Of a stretch of DNA of 64,000 nt, positions 42,847 to 51,794 are shown one piece after another. Where the stretch lies: the NCBI GenBank assembly GCA_015231825.1, contig JADGAV010000004.1, forward strand, positions 151,156 through 215,155. Direction: 5' to 3'. A program made the translations under genes and the position numbers. Position 1 is the first letter of the stretch, and the number at the start of each line of letters is the position of its first letter. Under the pieces are notes generated by a model, which saw only the letters and a list, made by a program, of their open reading frames with translations, did no database searches and had not been told where the DNA came from. This stretch comes from SAR324 cluster bacterium. Lineage in GTDB: Bacteria; SAR324; NAC60-12.

Positions 42847-44103
42847 ATGAAAACACGTATTATTTTTTGGGTTGTTCCAGTAATTCTTGCCGTCATCATC
42901 GTGGCGGTGTTCTACCAGATTTCTTTGGAAGAAGATGAAGGAATTTCAACTTCATTGGAACAGGGGCTCAGCGAAGAGGTGGGGAATGAATCCGAACCCG
43001 GCCCCGCTCCGCAGCAAGAAAAAACCGAGGAAATGACTGCGGAGACGAGCGAAACCTCTCCTTCCCCACCAACAGAACAGGAAACCGACGCTGTAAAACA
43101 GCAGCCTTCAGCGCCGTCAACAACAGAAAAGACTGAGGAAATGCCGGTTTCAAAACCCCAAGATGGTGCTGATGCAGTCGTCAAAGAAGAAATTTCTCAA
43201 AACCAGCAAGGCACACAAGACCAGGAGCCCTCATCCTCCGAAGCGACAACACGTTCAGACAATGACGATTCTACTGAAAAAGCAAAGGTTTCGTCCAAAC
43301 TCGAAAAACCTTCAGAACAAGCTGCCTTGGTGGAAACAGTTGAGGAACCCTGGACCATTGTTGCCCCATCCATCAAGGAAAACGATCTTACACAATGGCA
43401 GACCGTCATTATTCAAAACAAACACAAACTGGATTATACCATCTTGCCGGAACGTTCCGGTATGTTTCGAATCGTTAAATCCGCAGGAAAACTGAGGATC
43501 CAACTGATCGAAGAAATGGAAGACGGTAAAGACATTTTGTCTCGCAAGAATAAAGGAAAGTACGCCGTGCAGCTCATGTCAGTGGAACCGAGATTTTTCA
43601 GCCGTGCCGTCGATGTCGTGCAGGAACTGGTAAGGGGGGGGTATTATGCTTATCTCCACCGGACTCAGGAAAAATTTGAGGACAAATATTGGTTCCGGGT
43701 CCGTGTTGGATTTTTTAAAACCGCAGAAGAAGCACAAAATCTGGGAGAAGAAATATATTTCCGTTACAGGGATGAAAAGAAACTTCCCAAAAACTACTGG
43801 GCTGTGCTTCCATCCCCACGAGAATTAAACAATGATCTCGTCGATTTTCAAGCCCAGCAAAATAAACCATGGATCCTGGAGTTGCCCGAATACGACTCTC
43901 GAAAAGCGGCGATTCAAGATTTACCCGAATTAGCAGAAATCGCTGATTTTTCCTATCTTTCCTATCGGCTTGAAAGCGAAAAGACTCTCACCTACCGGAT
44001 TCGTTTGGGTTTTTTTGAAACACGGCAGGAAGCCAATCAGCATTTGAAACAACTGCGCCGGGTCAGCGATGATTTAGGTAAAGCCAGGGCGCTCAAACTT
44101 TAA
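42847..44103 (+). CDS. Inner-membrane protein with two C-terminal SPOR-like domains
   Basis: 418 residues. A single N-terminal helix (about 5-25) anchors it with the bulk outside the cytoplasm. Residues 27-165 form a disordered Glu/Ser/Pro/Thr-rich linker. Two SPOR-type repeats follow: GKYAVQLMSVEPRFFSRAV ... YWFRVRVGFFKTAEEAQNLGEEI (about 238-310) and PWILELPEYDSRKAA ... YRIRLGFFETRQEANQHLKQL (about 340-410). SPOR domains bind denuded glycan strands, so the protein probably localises to septal or side-wall peptidoglycan. This layout resembles FtsN-type cell-division proteins but identity is not established. It is divergent from lysA and followed by a lipoprotein gene. Confidence 0.82.
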   Translation: MKTRIIFWVVPVILAVIIVAVFYQISLEEDEGISTSLEQGLSEEVGNESEPGPAPQQEKTEEMTAETSETSPSPPTEQETDAVKQQPSAPSTTEKTEEMPVSKPQDGADAVVKEEISQNQQGTQDQEPSSSEATTRSDNDDSTEKAKVSSKLEKPSEQAALVETVEEPWTIVAPSIKENDLTQWQTVIIQNKHKLDYTILPERSGMFRIVKSAGKLRIQLIEEMEDGKDILSRKNKGKYAVQLMSVEPRFFSRAVDVVQELVRGGYYAYLHRTQEKFEDKYWFRVRVGFFKTAEEAQNLGEEIYFRYRDEKKLPKNYWAVLPSPRELNNDLVDFQAQQNKPWILELPEYDSRKAAIQDLPELAEIADFSYLSYRLESEKTLTYRIRLGFFETRQEANQHLKQLRRVSDDLGKARALKL

Positions 44104-44112
44104 GGAAAGTGG

Positions 44113-44418
44113 ATGATGCCGAATTTGTCCCTTCAAGTTGGGGGGATTCTCAGTGTGCTGTTTCTCTTGATTTCCTGTTCCAATGCTCCTGAATTCACTC
44201 CGAGAGCGGAACAGGAGACATTGAGAGGAGATATTCAGAGCATGAGAGAGCAATGGCGAACGGAAAAGTGTCCGGGCAATGCAAAAAGAAGTCAGTGCGA
44301 AGACTTTATCCAAAGCGGTCTTCGTCATTGCATGAACAAAAATCCTTCCCAAAAAACAAGATGCATTTATAACGAACTCTACTGCACTCTTTTTGGAGGT
44401 AAAGCCTGCCGATTTTGA
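44113..44418 (+). CDS. Small cysteine-rich lipoprotein
   Basis: 101 residues (100 from the second ATG). The signal peptide LQVGGILSVLFLLISC ends in a good lipobox with the acylated cysteine at about residue 22, and Ser follows, which favours outer-membrane sorting. The mature part of about 80 residues has six further cysteines (in EKCPG, SQCED, RHCMN, TRCIY, LYCTL, KACRF), which predicts three disulfides in the periplasm. I do not know the family. It starts 9 bp after the SPOR gene, so the two are one transcript and may act together at the cell wall. Confidence 0.7.
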   Translation: MMPNLSLQVGGILSVLFLLISCSNAPEFTPRAEQETLRGDIQSMREQWRTEKCPGNAKRSQCEDFIQSGLRHCMNKNPSQKTRCIYNELYCTLFGGKACRF

Positions 44419-44781
44419 ACCTCCAAAAGGGTTTTCTCAAATTTATTTTGAAAACTCACAGTTGCTCTCCTTTAGAAAGATGTTGCAGCAATATTGAACC
44501 CCAGTTCGCTTCCCGATCTCTGTGGCACAAAAAGCATCTTAAAGTTGCAGGCCCCTACCTGAATCAAAGAGGCGGCTCATTTAAAAAGTTGAAATTGCTC
44601 TTCTATGGATTCTGCATTCAAAGGAAAACAATAAGTTTCACGCAATGCAAAAAATTATGCCAGCCAAGTTTCTTTACTCTTTGTCTCTGATTCCTCTTTC
44701 CTGCACTCAGGGAAATGTCCGGTAAAGCAATTTAAGGCATGCTCAACTCAATCATTCAACGTCAAAGGATTTGATTCAGCT
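44419..44781. other. 363-bp gap with no well-supported gene
   Basis: A weak interrupted inverted repeat around 44430-44455 (GTTTTC ... GAAAAC) follows the lipoprotein gene. A 26-codon frame at 44645-44725 starts like a lipoprotein signal (LSLIPLSC) but ends at once; without a ribosome site it may be chance or a gene remnant. Nothing else is visible. Confidence 0.4.
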
Positions 44782-47172
44782 ATGAATGAGCCCGAAAAAT
44801 CTCCCTCAAACAACGAACTCCCGGTTACTCCTCCAGCCAGACCAGCCAATCTGCAGCAGTATGTTGAAGCGACCATGGACGGCATCGTCAAAGGAGCAGC
44901 CCCGCAGCATCAGGCTCACGTGAAGAATATTTTACTCAAATTTCAGGAATTCCTGGCAAACGATGAAATCACTGAAAACAAATCGTTTGCCGCAATCTTC
45001 AAGCTCCTGCGCTACGGCCTGGAATTCAATGAACGGCGGATTGCCAAAGAAAACAAACCGCTGCAATCCATTGTCAACGAACAGAAAATGTTCACTGTAA
45101 AGGAATTGCAGTCAGTGGTTAAAGAAAGAATGAAACAGGTTCCTCCTGGAGAAGCGGCAGTAATGGAAATTGTCGCAGAATTCAACCAGGAAATGTTAAA
45201 AGAATTCAACCGTAAATTCCCTTCCCGTAAAGAACGCCTTTTTGCCTCCACAGTAAATTTTGTCTCAGAAACCGGATTTTCAAAAATACTTGAGTCTATC
45301 TATTACGCCAGTCCGGAACAGACAAAGGAAATTGCTTTTATCTTTCTAAAAAAGATTTTTAAAAATACGTACGATGTGGTTCAAAAAATGGATAAAAAAT
45401 TGATACGCTATCCTTGCGTTTTTTTAGAACCACTCCACCCAAAAGAACAGGAAGAAGAGCAGATTCCACCAAAAAATCAAAAAGGATTGCCCTCGCTTTG
45501 TTATGATTTTGATATCGGTAATTTATACTCCTACCTGGATATTCTGGCAAATGTTCTTCGAAAAATGCTCAATCGCCAATACATAACCGAACGATACCAA
45601 TACTACACTGATGAAAAGAAAAGGAACAACGAATCGGGATACATTTCCTATCCCCTGTTGCTGTCCCTGATCTTAAAAAACGAATCAAAAAAAGAAATTA
45701 TTGACCAGATGATATTGCTTGGACAAGAGGAGAAGAATGAAATAAAAGCCGTCCTGCTGGAGTTTATTAAAACTTTGCAAACCCACGAATTTCTCTACCT
45801 TTATACCATCAAAAGGCACATTTATCTTAAGCACTTCGTTCTGGAACTGCTCCAAGACAAACAACTGGCCAGCATCCCCAATTTTTATGTAGGGATGGTG
45901 ATCACCGGTGCCTTATTGTCCAATGAACAGTTCAAGGTTCCCTATGACTTGATTGAACTCCTGATGGATGAAAGTCAATGCTATCAGGAACCCACCAAAA
46001 CAAAACTGGCAGAAAGTCTGGGAGAACTTTCTCCAAAAACATTGGACGACCTGCTGCGCTACATTTTAAAGGGATCTTATCTGATTGCCGGAAAGGAGAG
46101 TAAAAAAATACTGGAGAAAAAGTTCGAGGAAGCGAAAGTTCTTTCTGCCGTTGAAGATCCGCTCACTTCGATTATGCAGGGACTGACAGAATTGGGAATG
46201 GAAGAGACTGCTGCATTGGCTCAAAAGGTAGATTTCGCATCGGAGACAGAAATGAAAAATGAGGACACTGCGATCCTCGGAGCATCAGATCTAGAAGGAA
46301 AATTTGCTCGCTGGCAGGACCTGATAAAACAAATCTTTCAGTGGCAGGTCAAGCGAGTGCCGAGTCCGCTCACCTGGATTGAAAAAACATCAACAGAACT
46401 GGAATCTCAACCTGAATTTTCCGATCCTAAAGATTCCGATCCGGCTGCGGAAGCAAGGCTTTCTGCACTGGAACTGACTCTGCTTCCGGATGACTTCACA
46501 TTTTTCACTGGAAAAACCGAAAAATGGCAGGATAAAATTCAGTTCATTGAAAAATACTTCAGGCGTCGGGGGATTTGCCTCGGGCTTGAATCCGCTTTCA
46601 AGGAGGTCTTGCGGGATCTATTGAATGCAGTGCAGAAGTTTGATGCCGTCCATCAATCCACCCATGTGTTAGAAAAAGATGGTACATTTGAAGAGTTGAG
46701 TTTAGTGGTTAAGCTGCCTAGAGAGCCCTATTACAAGCTTCCCACAGGGCAGCACAAAGGGAACATCCAGCTCTTTTTGGGTGTGGGTCTTATTCCAATG
46801 AAAAAACAGCGCGGGGCGGTGGAGATCAAGCCCTGTCTGTTTCTTTTTCAAGAGGTTCCAGGGGGATTCCAAAGCAAAGGGTCCTTTCCTTTGAATATCC
46901 GCAGCCTTTTGTCAGATTCAAAGAGCACTATGGGCCACACCCTTTTGGAAATTCCCCTTTCTGAAAGTTACTATGCCCCTACACTCCTCGCACTCTATGA
47001 TGCACTGCAAAAGTGGCTCCCGCTTCCTGCCTGGGAAAAAGAGACGACCCAGCGTGTAATCAGAAGTATTCGAGATTTTCACGAACTGACCAATTCCGGC
47101 GATACCTACGGTGCAGTCGGCAGTGAAATGATTAAAAACCCCAACAAAAGCGAGTCAGCGGAAAACAGATGA
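44782..47172 (+). CDS. Large soluble protein of unknown function (796 residues)
   Basis: I cannot place it in a family. It begins with a Pro-rich, probably disordered segment (first 22 residues), then a long helical, charged body without membrane helices. At about residues 560-796 there is a more beta-rich part (LPDDFTFFTGKTEKWQDKIQFIEKYFRRRGI, KLPREPYYKLPTGQHKGNIQLFLGVGLIP, SMGHTLLEIPLSESYYAPTLLALYDAL). It has few cysteines and no recognisable catalytic motif. AAGGATT precedes the ATG by nine bases. It sits between the SPOR/lipoprotein genes and a ParB/KorB-like gene. It shares composition and probable lineage restriction with the 1,210-residue protein, but I saw no clear sequence similarity between them. 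Confidence 0.8.
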   Translation: MNEPEKSPSNNELPVTPPARPANLQQYVEATMDGIVKGAAPQHQAHVKNILLKFQEFLANDEITENKSFAAIFKLLRYGLEFNERRIAKENKPLQSIVNEQKMFTVKELQSVVKERMKQVPPGEAAVMEIVAEFNQEMLKEFNRKFPSRKERLFASTVNFVSETGFSKILESIYYASPEQTKEIAFIFLKKIFKNTYDVVQKMDKKLIRYPCVFLEPLHPKEQEEEQIPPKNQKGLPSLCYDFDIGNLYSYLDILANVLRKMLNRQYITERYQYYTDEKKRNNESGYISYPLLLSLILKNESKKEIIDQMILLGQEEKNEIKAVLLEFIKTLQTHEFLYLYTIKRHIYLKHFVLELLQDKQLASIPNFYVGMVITGALLSNEQFKVPYDLIELLMDESQCYQEPTKTKLAESLGELSPKTLDDLLRYILKGSYLIAGKESKKILEKKFEEAKVLSAVEDPLTSIMQGLTELGMEETAALAQKVDFASETEMKNEDTAILGASDLEGKFARWQDLIKQIFQWQVKRVPSPLTWIEKTSTELESQPEFSDPKDSDPAAEARLSALELTLLPDDFTFFTGKTEKWQDKIQFIEKYFRRRGICLGLESAFKEVLRDLLNAVQKFDAVHQSTHVLEKDGTFEELSLVVKLPREPYYKLPTGQHKGNIQLFLGVGLIPMKKQRGAVEIKPCLFLFQEVPGGFQSKGSFPLNIRSLLSDSKSTMGHTLLEIPLSESYYAPTLLALYDALQKWLPLPAWEKETTQRVIRSIRDFHELTNSGDTYGAVGSEMIKNPNKSESAENR

Positions 47173-47267
47173 CTGCGATGAAAGCTTGCTGAATCAGCGC
47201 ACACGTTTTAAAATAAGTCTGCTCTTCATTCATCCGCATCAGCGATCAAATACAATTAAGGAAACTC

Positions 47268-47906
47268 ATGAACTCCCTCGACACTGCTTTCTCATCAGAA
47301 ACAGAAGCTACTTTTGAACAATGTGAAACTGTAATCCGCGAAGGTCTGCAAAGCTTTGTTGAAGTAGGGAGAGCCCTGCTTCGAATTCGAGAGAAAAAGT
47401 ATTACCAGGCGCAATACGGCAATTTCGCAGACTACTGCCAGGCCCGTTGGAATCTGGGCACATCTCGTGTCTACCAATTGATCAACGCGACCTATGTCAT
47501 GGACAATCTATCCGCACATACCCAAATGGCGGGGATTTCTTCTTCTGCAGACCTTCCTCACTATGAAAGCCATTTTCCCAGAATCGAATCTCAAGTAAGG
47601 CCTTTGTCCCGACTTTCACCCGAACAGCAGATTGAAGCGTGGAAAACAGCGGTTGAGCGGGCTGAAACTGAATATCCGACCGGCAAAGAAGTCTCAATGG
47701 TTGTCGAAGATTTGTATCCAAGTTCCACCTCAAAGTCCGAATCCAATGAAGTTCCGCTTCCTCCCCTGGAAGATCTTGTCCGTGCAAAATTTCAGTGTCC
47801 GGATTGCATCCATCCTGTTTTAGTGGAGACAAAAGATATGCGTTTGACGATAATTTGTCAGATTCATGAGCAGGAACTGGCTCTGCAGGGTGTTTTGAAT
47901 GAATGA
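47268..47906 (+). CDS. ParB/KorB-like DNA-binding protein with C-terminal zinc-ribbon-like part
   Basis: 212 residues. Residues 20-85 have the pattern of helix-turn-helix proteins found on plasmids and mobile DNA (SFVEVGRALLRIREKKYYQAQYGNFADYCQARWNLGTSRVYQLINATYVMDNL), often related to ParB/KorB DNA-binding domains. SQVRPLSRLSPEQQIEAWKTAVERA near 112-130 is the second conserved block. The C-terminus (FQCPDCIHPVLVETKDM ... IICQIHEQEL) has a Cys-x2-Cys pair, a third Cys and a His, possibly a metal site. Such proteins usually sit in accessory DNA, so this may mark past mobile DNA or a chromosomal regulator. The ribosome site AAGGAAA is good. Confidence 0.68.
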   Translation: MNSLDTAFSSETEATFEQCETVIREGLQSFVEVGRALLRIREKKYYQAQYGNFADYCQARWNLGTSRVYQLINATYVMDNLSAHTQMAGISSSADLPHYESHFPRIESQVRPLSRLSPEQQIEAWKTAVERAETEYPTGKEVSMVVEDLYPSSTSKSESNEVPLPPLEDLVRAKFQCPDCIHPVLVETKDMRLTIICQIHEQELALQGVLNE

Positions 47907-48492
47907 GATAAAGGCAGAAAGTTAGCCAGCAGAAACGTCCTGTTCATAGATAACGAAAGCAAACAATTCTTGAGATTTCGAAAAATCAATCGCAGTTTTC
48001 CTCGTTCATATTCTTAATCATATTCCTGATCGTAACTGGGGTTAGTGAAGTTGATGATTATGAATGGGATTAAGATTAGGAGTAGGATTATGAATCTTGG
48101 GCATAAGGGGGGATCAATGCGATTCATCAAATAAAATGCTTGTATCAGTCTAAATTTGTGCCGTTCCTGCTGAAAAAATTTCCAAAACTCAAAACATTTG
48201 AAAATATTTGTTGATTCGGTGTTGCTTCCACCTGTCTATAAGCTGCAGCAAGCTGCTTTGATCAATTTTTCCAGCATGTCTCCATCCTAAATCGAAAAAG
48301 CTCAAAATTTTTCAGGTGCATGCGATTCTTTCCAAAAAAACCTTCCATCATCAGACTGATCACCCGGCAAATAACAAAGGAGTCAAAGCAAACCTCGAAT
48401 TTTATTCCAAAAGAGAGTATTCTCTGGATGAAAACAGGATGTCTTTCGAAAGACTTCGAGTGTATCAAAAAAATTGTTGGCAAAAATACAAA
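47907..48492. other. 586-bp AT-rich gap with GATTA-type low-complexity stretch
   Basis: Between about 48045 and 48105 there are repeated units of GATTATGAAT, GGATTA and AGATTAGGAG, all purine-rich on the plus strand, a low-complexity repeat. The frame of the following deformylase-like gene stays open up to a GTG at 48316, but this part lacks protein-like composition. No other gene is supported. Confidence 0.4.
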
Positions 48493-48999
48493 ATGGCAGT
48501 GAGAGAAATATTACTTTTAGGAAATCCAAAACTCTATGAAATCAGTGCACCGGTGTTGAAGGAGGAATTGGAAGGGTTAAAAAGCGTGATTGAAGATCTC
48601 CATGACACGATGCTTGACTTCAAGCATAAATATGGAGCCGGCAGAGCCATTGCAGCACCTCAGATAGGAGTCATGAAGCGGCTCATTTACATGTATATTC
48701 AGCATCCAACGGTTTTCATCAACCCGGTGATGGATCAAGAGAGTGAGGACATGATGACTGTCTGGGATGATTGCATGTCCTTTCCGGAACTCCTCGTCAA
48801 AGTCAAACGATACCGGAGTTTCCGTTTAACTTATCGAGACCAGCAATGGAGAGAGCAGACCGCAACCATGGAAGACGATCTTTCGGAGCTGCTTCAACAC
48901 GAATATGACCATTTGGATGGTGTTCTGGCTGTTTCCAAAGCAGTTGACGCGAAGTCCTTCGCTTTGAGGAATCAAAGAAAATTCCTGTGCAGTGTTTGA
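48493..48999 (+). CDS. Divergent peptide deformylase-like protein
   Basis: 168 residues from the ATG at 48493, where the family match begins (VREILLLGNPKLYEISAPV). The three deformylase motifs are recognisable but altered. Motif 1 is GRAIAAPQIG, where G-x-G-x-A-A-x-Q would have Gly instead of the third-position Ala. Motif 2 is WDDCMSFPE instead of EGCLS, keeping the metal Cys. Motif 3 is the intact QHEYDHLDG with the two metal His and catalytic Glu. This WDDC(F/M)SFP form is typical of a separate branch also found in Chloroflexi and Bacilli. Metal binding is probably intact. Whether it deformylates nascent proteins or another N-formyl substrate is open. No fmt gene is adjacent. Confidence 0.8.
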   Translation: MAVREILLLGNPKLYEISAPVLKEELEGLKSVIEDLHDTMLDFKHKYGAGRAIAAPQIGVMKRLIYMYIQHPTVFINPVMDQESEDMMTVWDDCMSFPELLVKVKRYRSFRLTYRDQQWREQTATMEDDLSELLQHEYDHLDGVLAVSKAVDAKSFALRNQRKFLCSV

Positions 49000-49053
49000 A
49001 AACCTACAAAATAAGGGTCCTATTTTTGAAAAATTCTCGTTAGGAAGTGCAGA

Positions 49054-49368
49054 ATGTCATCGTCAATAATTTCAAACGGAATCGTCGCCATCGTTTTCCT
49101 TGCCGTCACGTGCTCGTTGCTGTTCCTCATCATAAAGCTTTTTAGAAAGGCGCACAAGTTGAAGACGGCAGGAGAAGCCACTGGTTTATATGTGCTGCTT
49201 GCCAATATCCTGATTCCCATCCTGATCCTGCCGGCCCTTTATAGTGCACTGTATTTAATGGATTTTATTGAAATTTTTGAAAAAGAATATTTTCAATCAA
49301 ATAAGCCTCCTCAATCGGTTGAACTATCTCCCGGAGCAGATGGAGGAAAAAAAGACAATGAGTTTTAG
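49054..49368 (+). CDS. Small membrane protein, two TM helices, unknown
   Basis: 104 residues. Two hydrophobic segments (about 5-28 and 45-70) are joined by a basic cytoplasmic loop ([15 protein letters not shown]). The tail of about 35 residues is polar and ends KKDNEF. The ATG follows TTAGGAAG by six bases, a reasonable ribosome site. I do not recognise the family. It lies 38 bp before prfC on the same strand and could be co-transcribed with it. Confidence 0.62.
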   Translation: MSSSIISNGIVAIVFLAVTCSLLFLIIKLFRKAHKLKTAGEATGLYVLLANILIPILILPALYSALYLMDFIEIFEKEYFQSNKPPQSVELSPGADGGKKDNEF

Positions 49369-49406
49369 CAGGTAAAACTCATTTTAACCTATACCTGGAT
49401 TTTCAC

Positions 49407-50993
49407 TTGAAGAAGTATAACGAAAAAGAAATCAACCGCCGCAGAACATTCGGCATTATCAGCCACCCGGATGCCGGAAAAACGACACTCACTGAGAAGA
49501 TACTGCTTTTCGGAGGAGCCATTCAACTGGCAGGGACTGTCAAATCCCGAAAAAGCAACCGGCATGCAACCAGTGACTGGATGAATATTGAACAGGAGCG
49601 AGGAATTTCTGTCACTACTTCCGTCATGAAATTTACCTACCGAAATTTTGAAATCAATTTTCTCGATACACCAGGACACCAAGATTTTTCTGAAGACACC
49701 TATCGTGTCCTCACTGCAGTCGACAGCGCTTTGGTGGTGATTGACAGCGCCAAAGGAGTGGAGCCGCAGACGATTAAGTTGATGGATGTATGCCGGATGC
49801 GTCAAACGCCCATCATGACTTTTATTAATAAGCTAGACCGGGAAGGACTCTCCCCACTGGATTTGATGGCGGATGTGGAAAAAAACCTGAAAATTGAATG
49901 TGTCCCGATGACATGGCCCATTGGCATGGGAAAACGTTTCCAGGGGACCTATAATTTATACAAGCAATCCCTGCACCTGTTTTCCTCTTCTGAAAGCGAC
50001 CGTATTACCGAAGGAATCCGCATTACGGATCTGGGCGATCCCCAATTGGATGAACTGCTCGGCGCACAGGCAGATGAACTGCGCGAAGATATTGAACTTT
50101 TGGAAGGGGCTGCCAATCGCTTCGACGTCAATGCTTTTCTTGCAGGAGAGCAAACCCCCCTTTTTTTCGGAAGTGCCATCAACAATTTTGGTGTGCAGGA
50201 ACTGCTGGATGCCCTGGTCGATCTTGCTCCTCCACCCGGAAAACGTCAAACCACCACACGAGACATTTCTCCTTATGAAGAAGTCTTTTCCGGAATGGTC
50301 TTCAAAATTCAAGCCAATATGAATCCTGCTCACCGTGACCGTATCGCTTTTCTACGTATATGTTCCGGGAAATTTACACAGGGAATGAAAATACGCCACC
50401 ATCGTTCAGGCAAGGACATTCAAGTTTCCAATCCGATCATTTTTATGTCACAGGGGCGTTCCACTGTAGAAGAAGCGTATGCCGGAGACATCATTGGCAT
50501 TCCCAATCATGGCACCATTCAGATTGGGGATACCTTCACGATCAATGAACCTTTAAAATTCACAGGGATCCCCCATTTTGCACCCGAGCATTTTCAGATC
50601 ATCCGCATTAAAAACGCATTAAAAATGAAGCAGCTGCAAAAAGGAGTGACCCAACTGGCCGAAGAAGGAGTTGTTCAGCTATTCCGCCCCCTGGCAAGCA
50701 ACGATTATATATTGGGGGCCGTCGGAATTTTGCAGTTTGATGTGATTAAAACACGGATAAAATATGAATATGGAGTGGACGCCTACTATACTGATGCTCA
50801 TCTTGACTGCGCCCGCTGGATCAGTTGCGACGATCCTCTGCAATTGCAGGAGTTTGAAAAAAAATATAAAATGAATCTTGCACTTGATGCGGGTAAAAAT
50901 CTGATTTATTTATCAAAAGACCGCTGGAGCCTCAATTACACCATGGAACAGTGTCCTCACATTTCTTTTCATGAAACCATGGAGCAGCATTGA
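49407..50993 (+). CDS. prfC: Peptide chain release factor 3 (RF3), PrfC
   Basis: 528 residues, one less than E. coli RF3. This translational GTPase recycles RF1/RF2 from the ribosome after termination. The G domain has G1 ([10 protein letters not shown]), the switch region [22 protein letters not shown]3 (DTPGHQD) and G4 (NKLDRE). Domain II and the RF3 C-terminal domain follow ([22 protein letters not shown] near residue 455). The frame begins at a TTG and no ATG is available near the conserved N-terminus [23 protein letters not shown], so TTG is the likely start. A weak ribosome site is the only oddity. It is downstream of a small membrane protein gene. Confidence 0.95.
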   Translation: MKKYNEKEINRRRTFGIISHPDAGKTTLTEKILLFGGAIQLAGTVKSRKSNRHATSDWMNIEQERGISVTTSVMKFTYRNFEINFLDTPGHQDFSEDTYRVLTAVDSALVVIDSAKGVEPQTIKLMDVCRMRQTPIMTFINKLDREGLSPLDLMADVEKNLKIECVPMTWPIGMGKRFQGTYNLYKQSLHLFSSSESDRITEGIRITDLGDPQLDELLGAQADELREDIELLEGAANRFDVNAFLAGEQTPLFFGSAINNFGVQELLDALVDLAPPPGKRQTTTRDISPYEEVFSGMVFKIQANMNPAHRDRIAFLRICSGKFTQGMKIRHHRSGKDIQVSNPIIFMSQGRSTVEEAYAGDIIGIPNHGTIQIGDTFTINEPLKFTGIPHFAPEHFQIIRIKNALKMKQLQKGVTQLAEEGVVQLFRPLASNDYILGAVGILQFDVIKTRIKYEYGVDAYYTDAHLDCARWISCDDPLQLQEFEKKYKMNLALDAGKNLIYLSKDRWSLNYTMEQCPHISFHETMEQH

Positions 50994-51194
50994 AAAACAG
51001 ATGTTAAGATTCAAGGCCGCATGCCAATTGAGAATGAATGCAGTTCACTATTGAAGACTTCCCGTTTCGTTTTTTCATGGGCAATGAAATATCCATAGAA
51101 CTGATTCAAATGAATTTTCACTGTTTTTACTGCTCCATTTACAAAGGAAGCCCGGCATTTAGAATTTTTAATCCACGCAGAAAGGAGAAAAACA

Positions 51195-51785
51195 ATGAGT
51201 GACAAAAAAATAAGCCGTTTTCCCGTCCCGGAAATCAACGACCTGCCCGACGACATCAAGGAACGAATCTTGACTGTCCAGGAGAAAGCGGGATTTGTGC
51301 CCAATGTTTTTCTGGTCCTGGCTCATCGTCCCGACGAATTTCGAGCCTTCTTTGCCTTTCATGATGCTTTGATCGAAAAGGAAAGCGGTTTGAGCAAAGC
51401 CGAGAAGGAAATGATCATTGTGGCCACGTCCAACGACAATAATTGCCAATATTGTGTCGTGGCCCATGGGGCGATTCTGCGCATCCGTGCCAAGAACCCT
51501 TTGATCGCTGACCAGGTGGCCGTGAACTACCGCAAAGCGGATATTACACCGAAACAAACTGCTATGCTGGATTTTGCTATGAAGGTCTCCATCGATTCTA
51601 AATCAATTGGTGATGCAGATTTCGAAATCTTGCGCCAGCACGGCTTCTCCGATGATGATATCTGGGATATTGCCGGCATCACTGCCTTCTTTGGTCTCAG
51701 CAACAGGATGGCCAATTTCACTTCCATGCGTCCCAACGACGAGTTTTTTTCAATGGGAAGAGAATTGAGCAGAGCCAAAGAGTAA
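51195..51785 (+). CDS. Peroxidase-related / carboxymuconolactone-decarboxylase-family protein
   Basis: 196 residues, the size of the uncharacterised peroxidase-related subfamily of AhpD-like proteins. Its active-site signature is NCQYCVVAHG, a Cys-x2-Cys-x3-His motif used for thiol-dependent peroxide reduction. ISRFPVPEINDLPDDIKERI at the start, AGFVPNVFLVLAHRPDEFRAF, and GITAFFGLSNRMANFTSMRPNDEF at the end are typical. It probably removes peroxides or acts as a redox partner in the cytoplasm. The ribosome site AAAGGAG is strong. It converges with the FAH-family gene, with only nine bases between the stops. Confidence 0.88.
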   Translation: MSDKKISRFPVPEINDLPDDIKERILTVQEKAGFVPNVFLVLAHRPDEFRAFFAFHDALIEKESGLSKAEKEMIIVATSNDNNCQYCVVAHGAILRIRAKNPLIADQVAVNYRKADITPKQTAMLDFAMKVSIDSKSIGDADFEILRQHGFSDDDIWDIAGITAFFGLSNRMANFTSMRPNDEFFSMGRELSRAKE

Positions 51786-51794
51786 GATTCATGT

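Noticed and set aside
44415..44690. 91-codon frame after the lipoprotein gene
   Set aside because: It has many Cys, Lys and Ser residues with no recognisable pattern, overlaps the previous stop and lacks a ribosome site.
44645..44725. 26-codon frame resembling a lipoprotein signal peptide
   Set aside because: It ends immediately after the cysteine region and has no nearby ribosome site, so it is a chance frame or a relic.
37782..47172. Idea that the 1,210- and 796-residue proteins are paralogues
   Set aside because: Both are helical and charged, but I found no shared motif by eye. A profile comparison would be needed to claim it.
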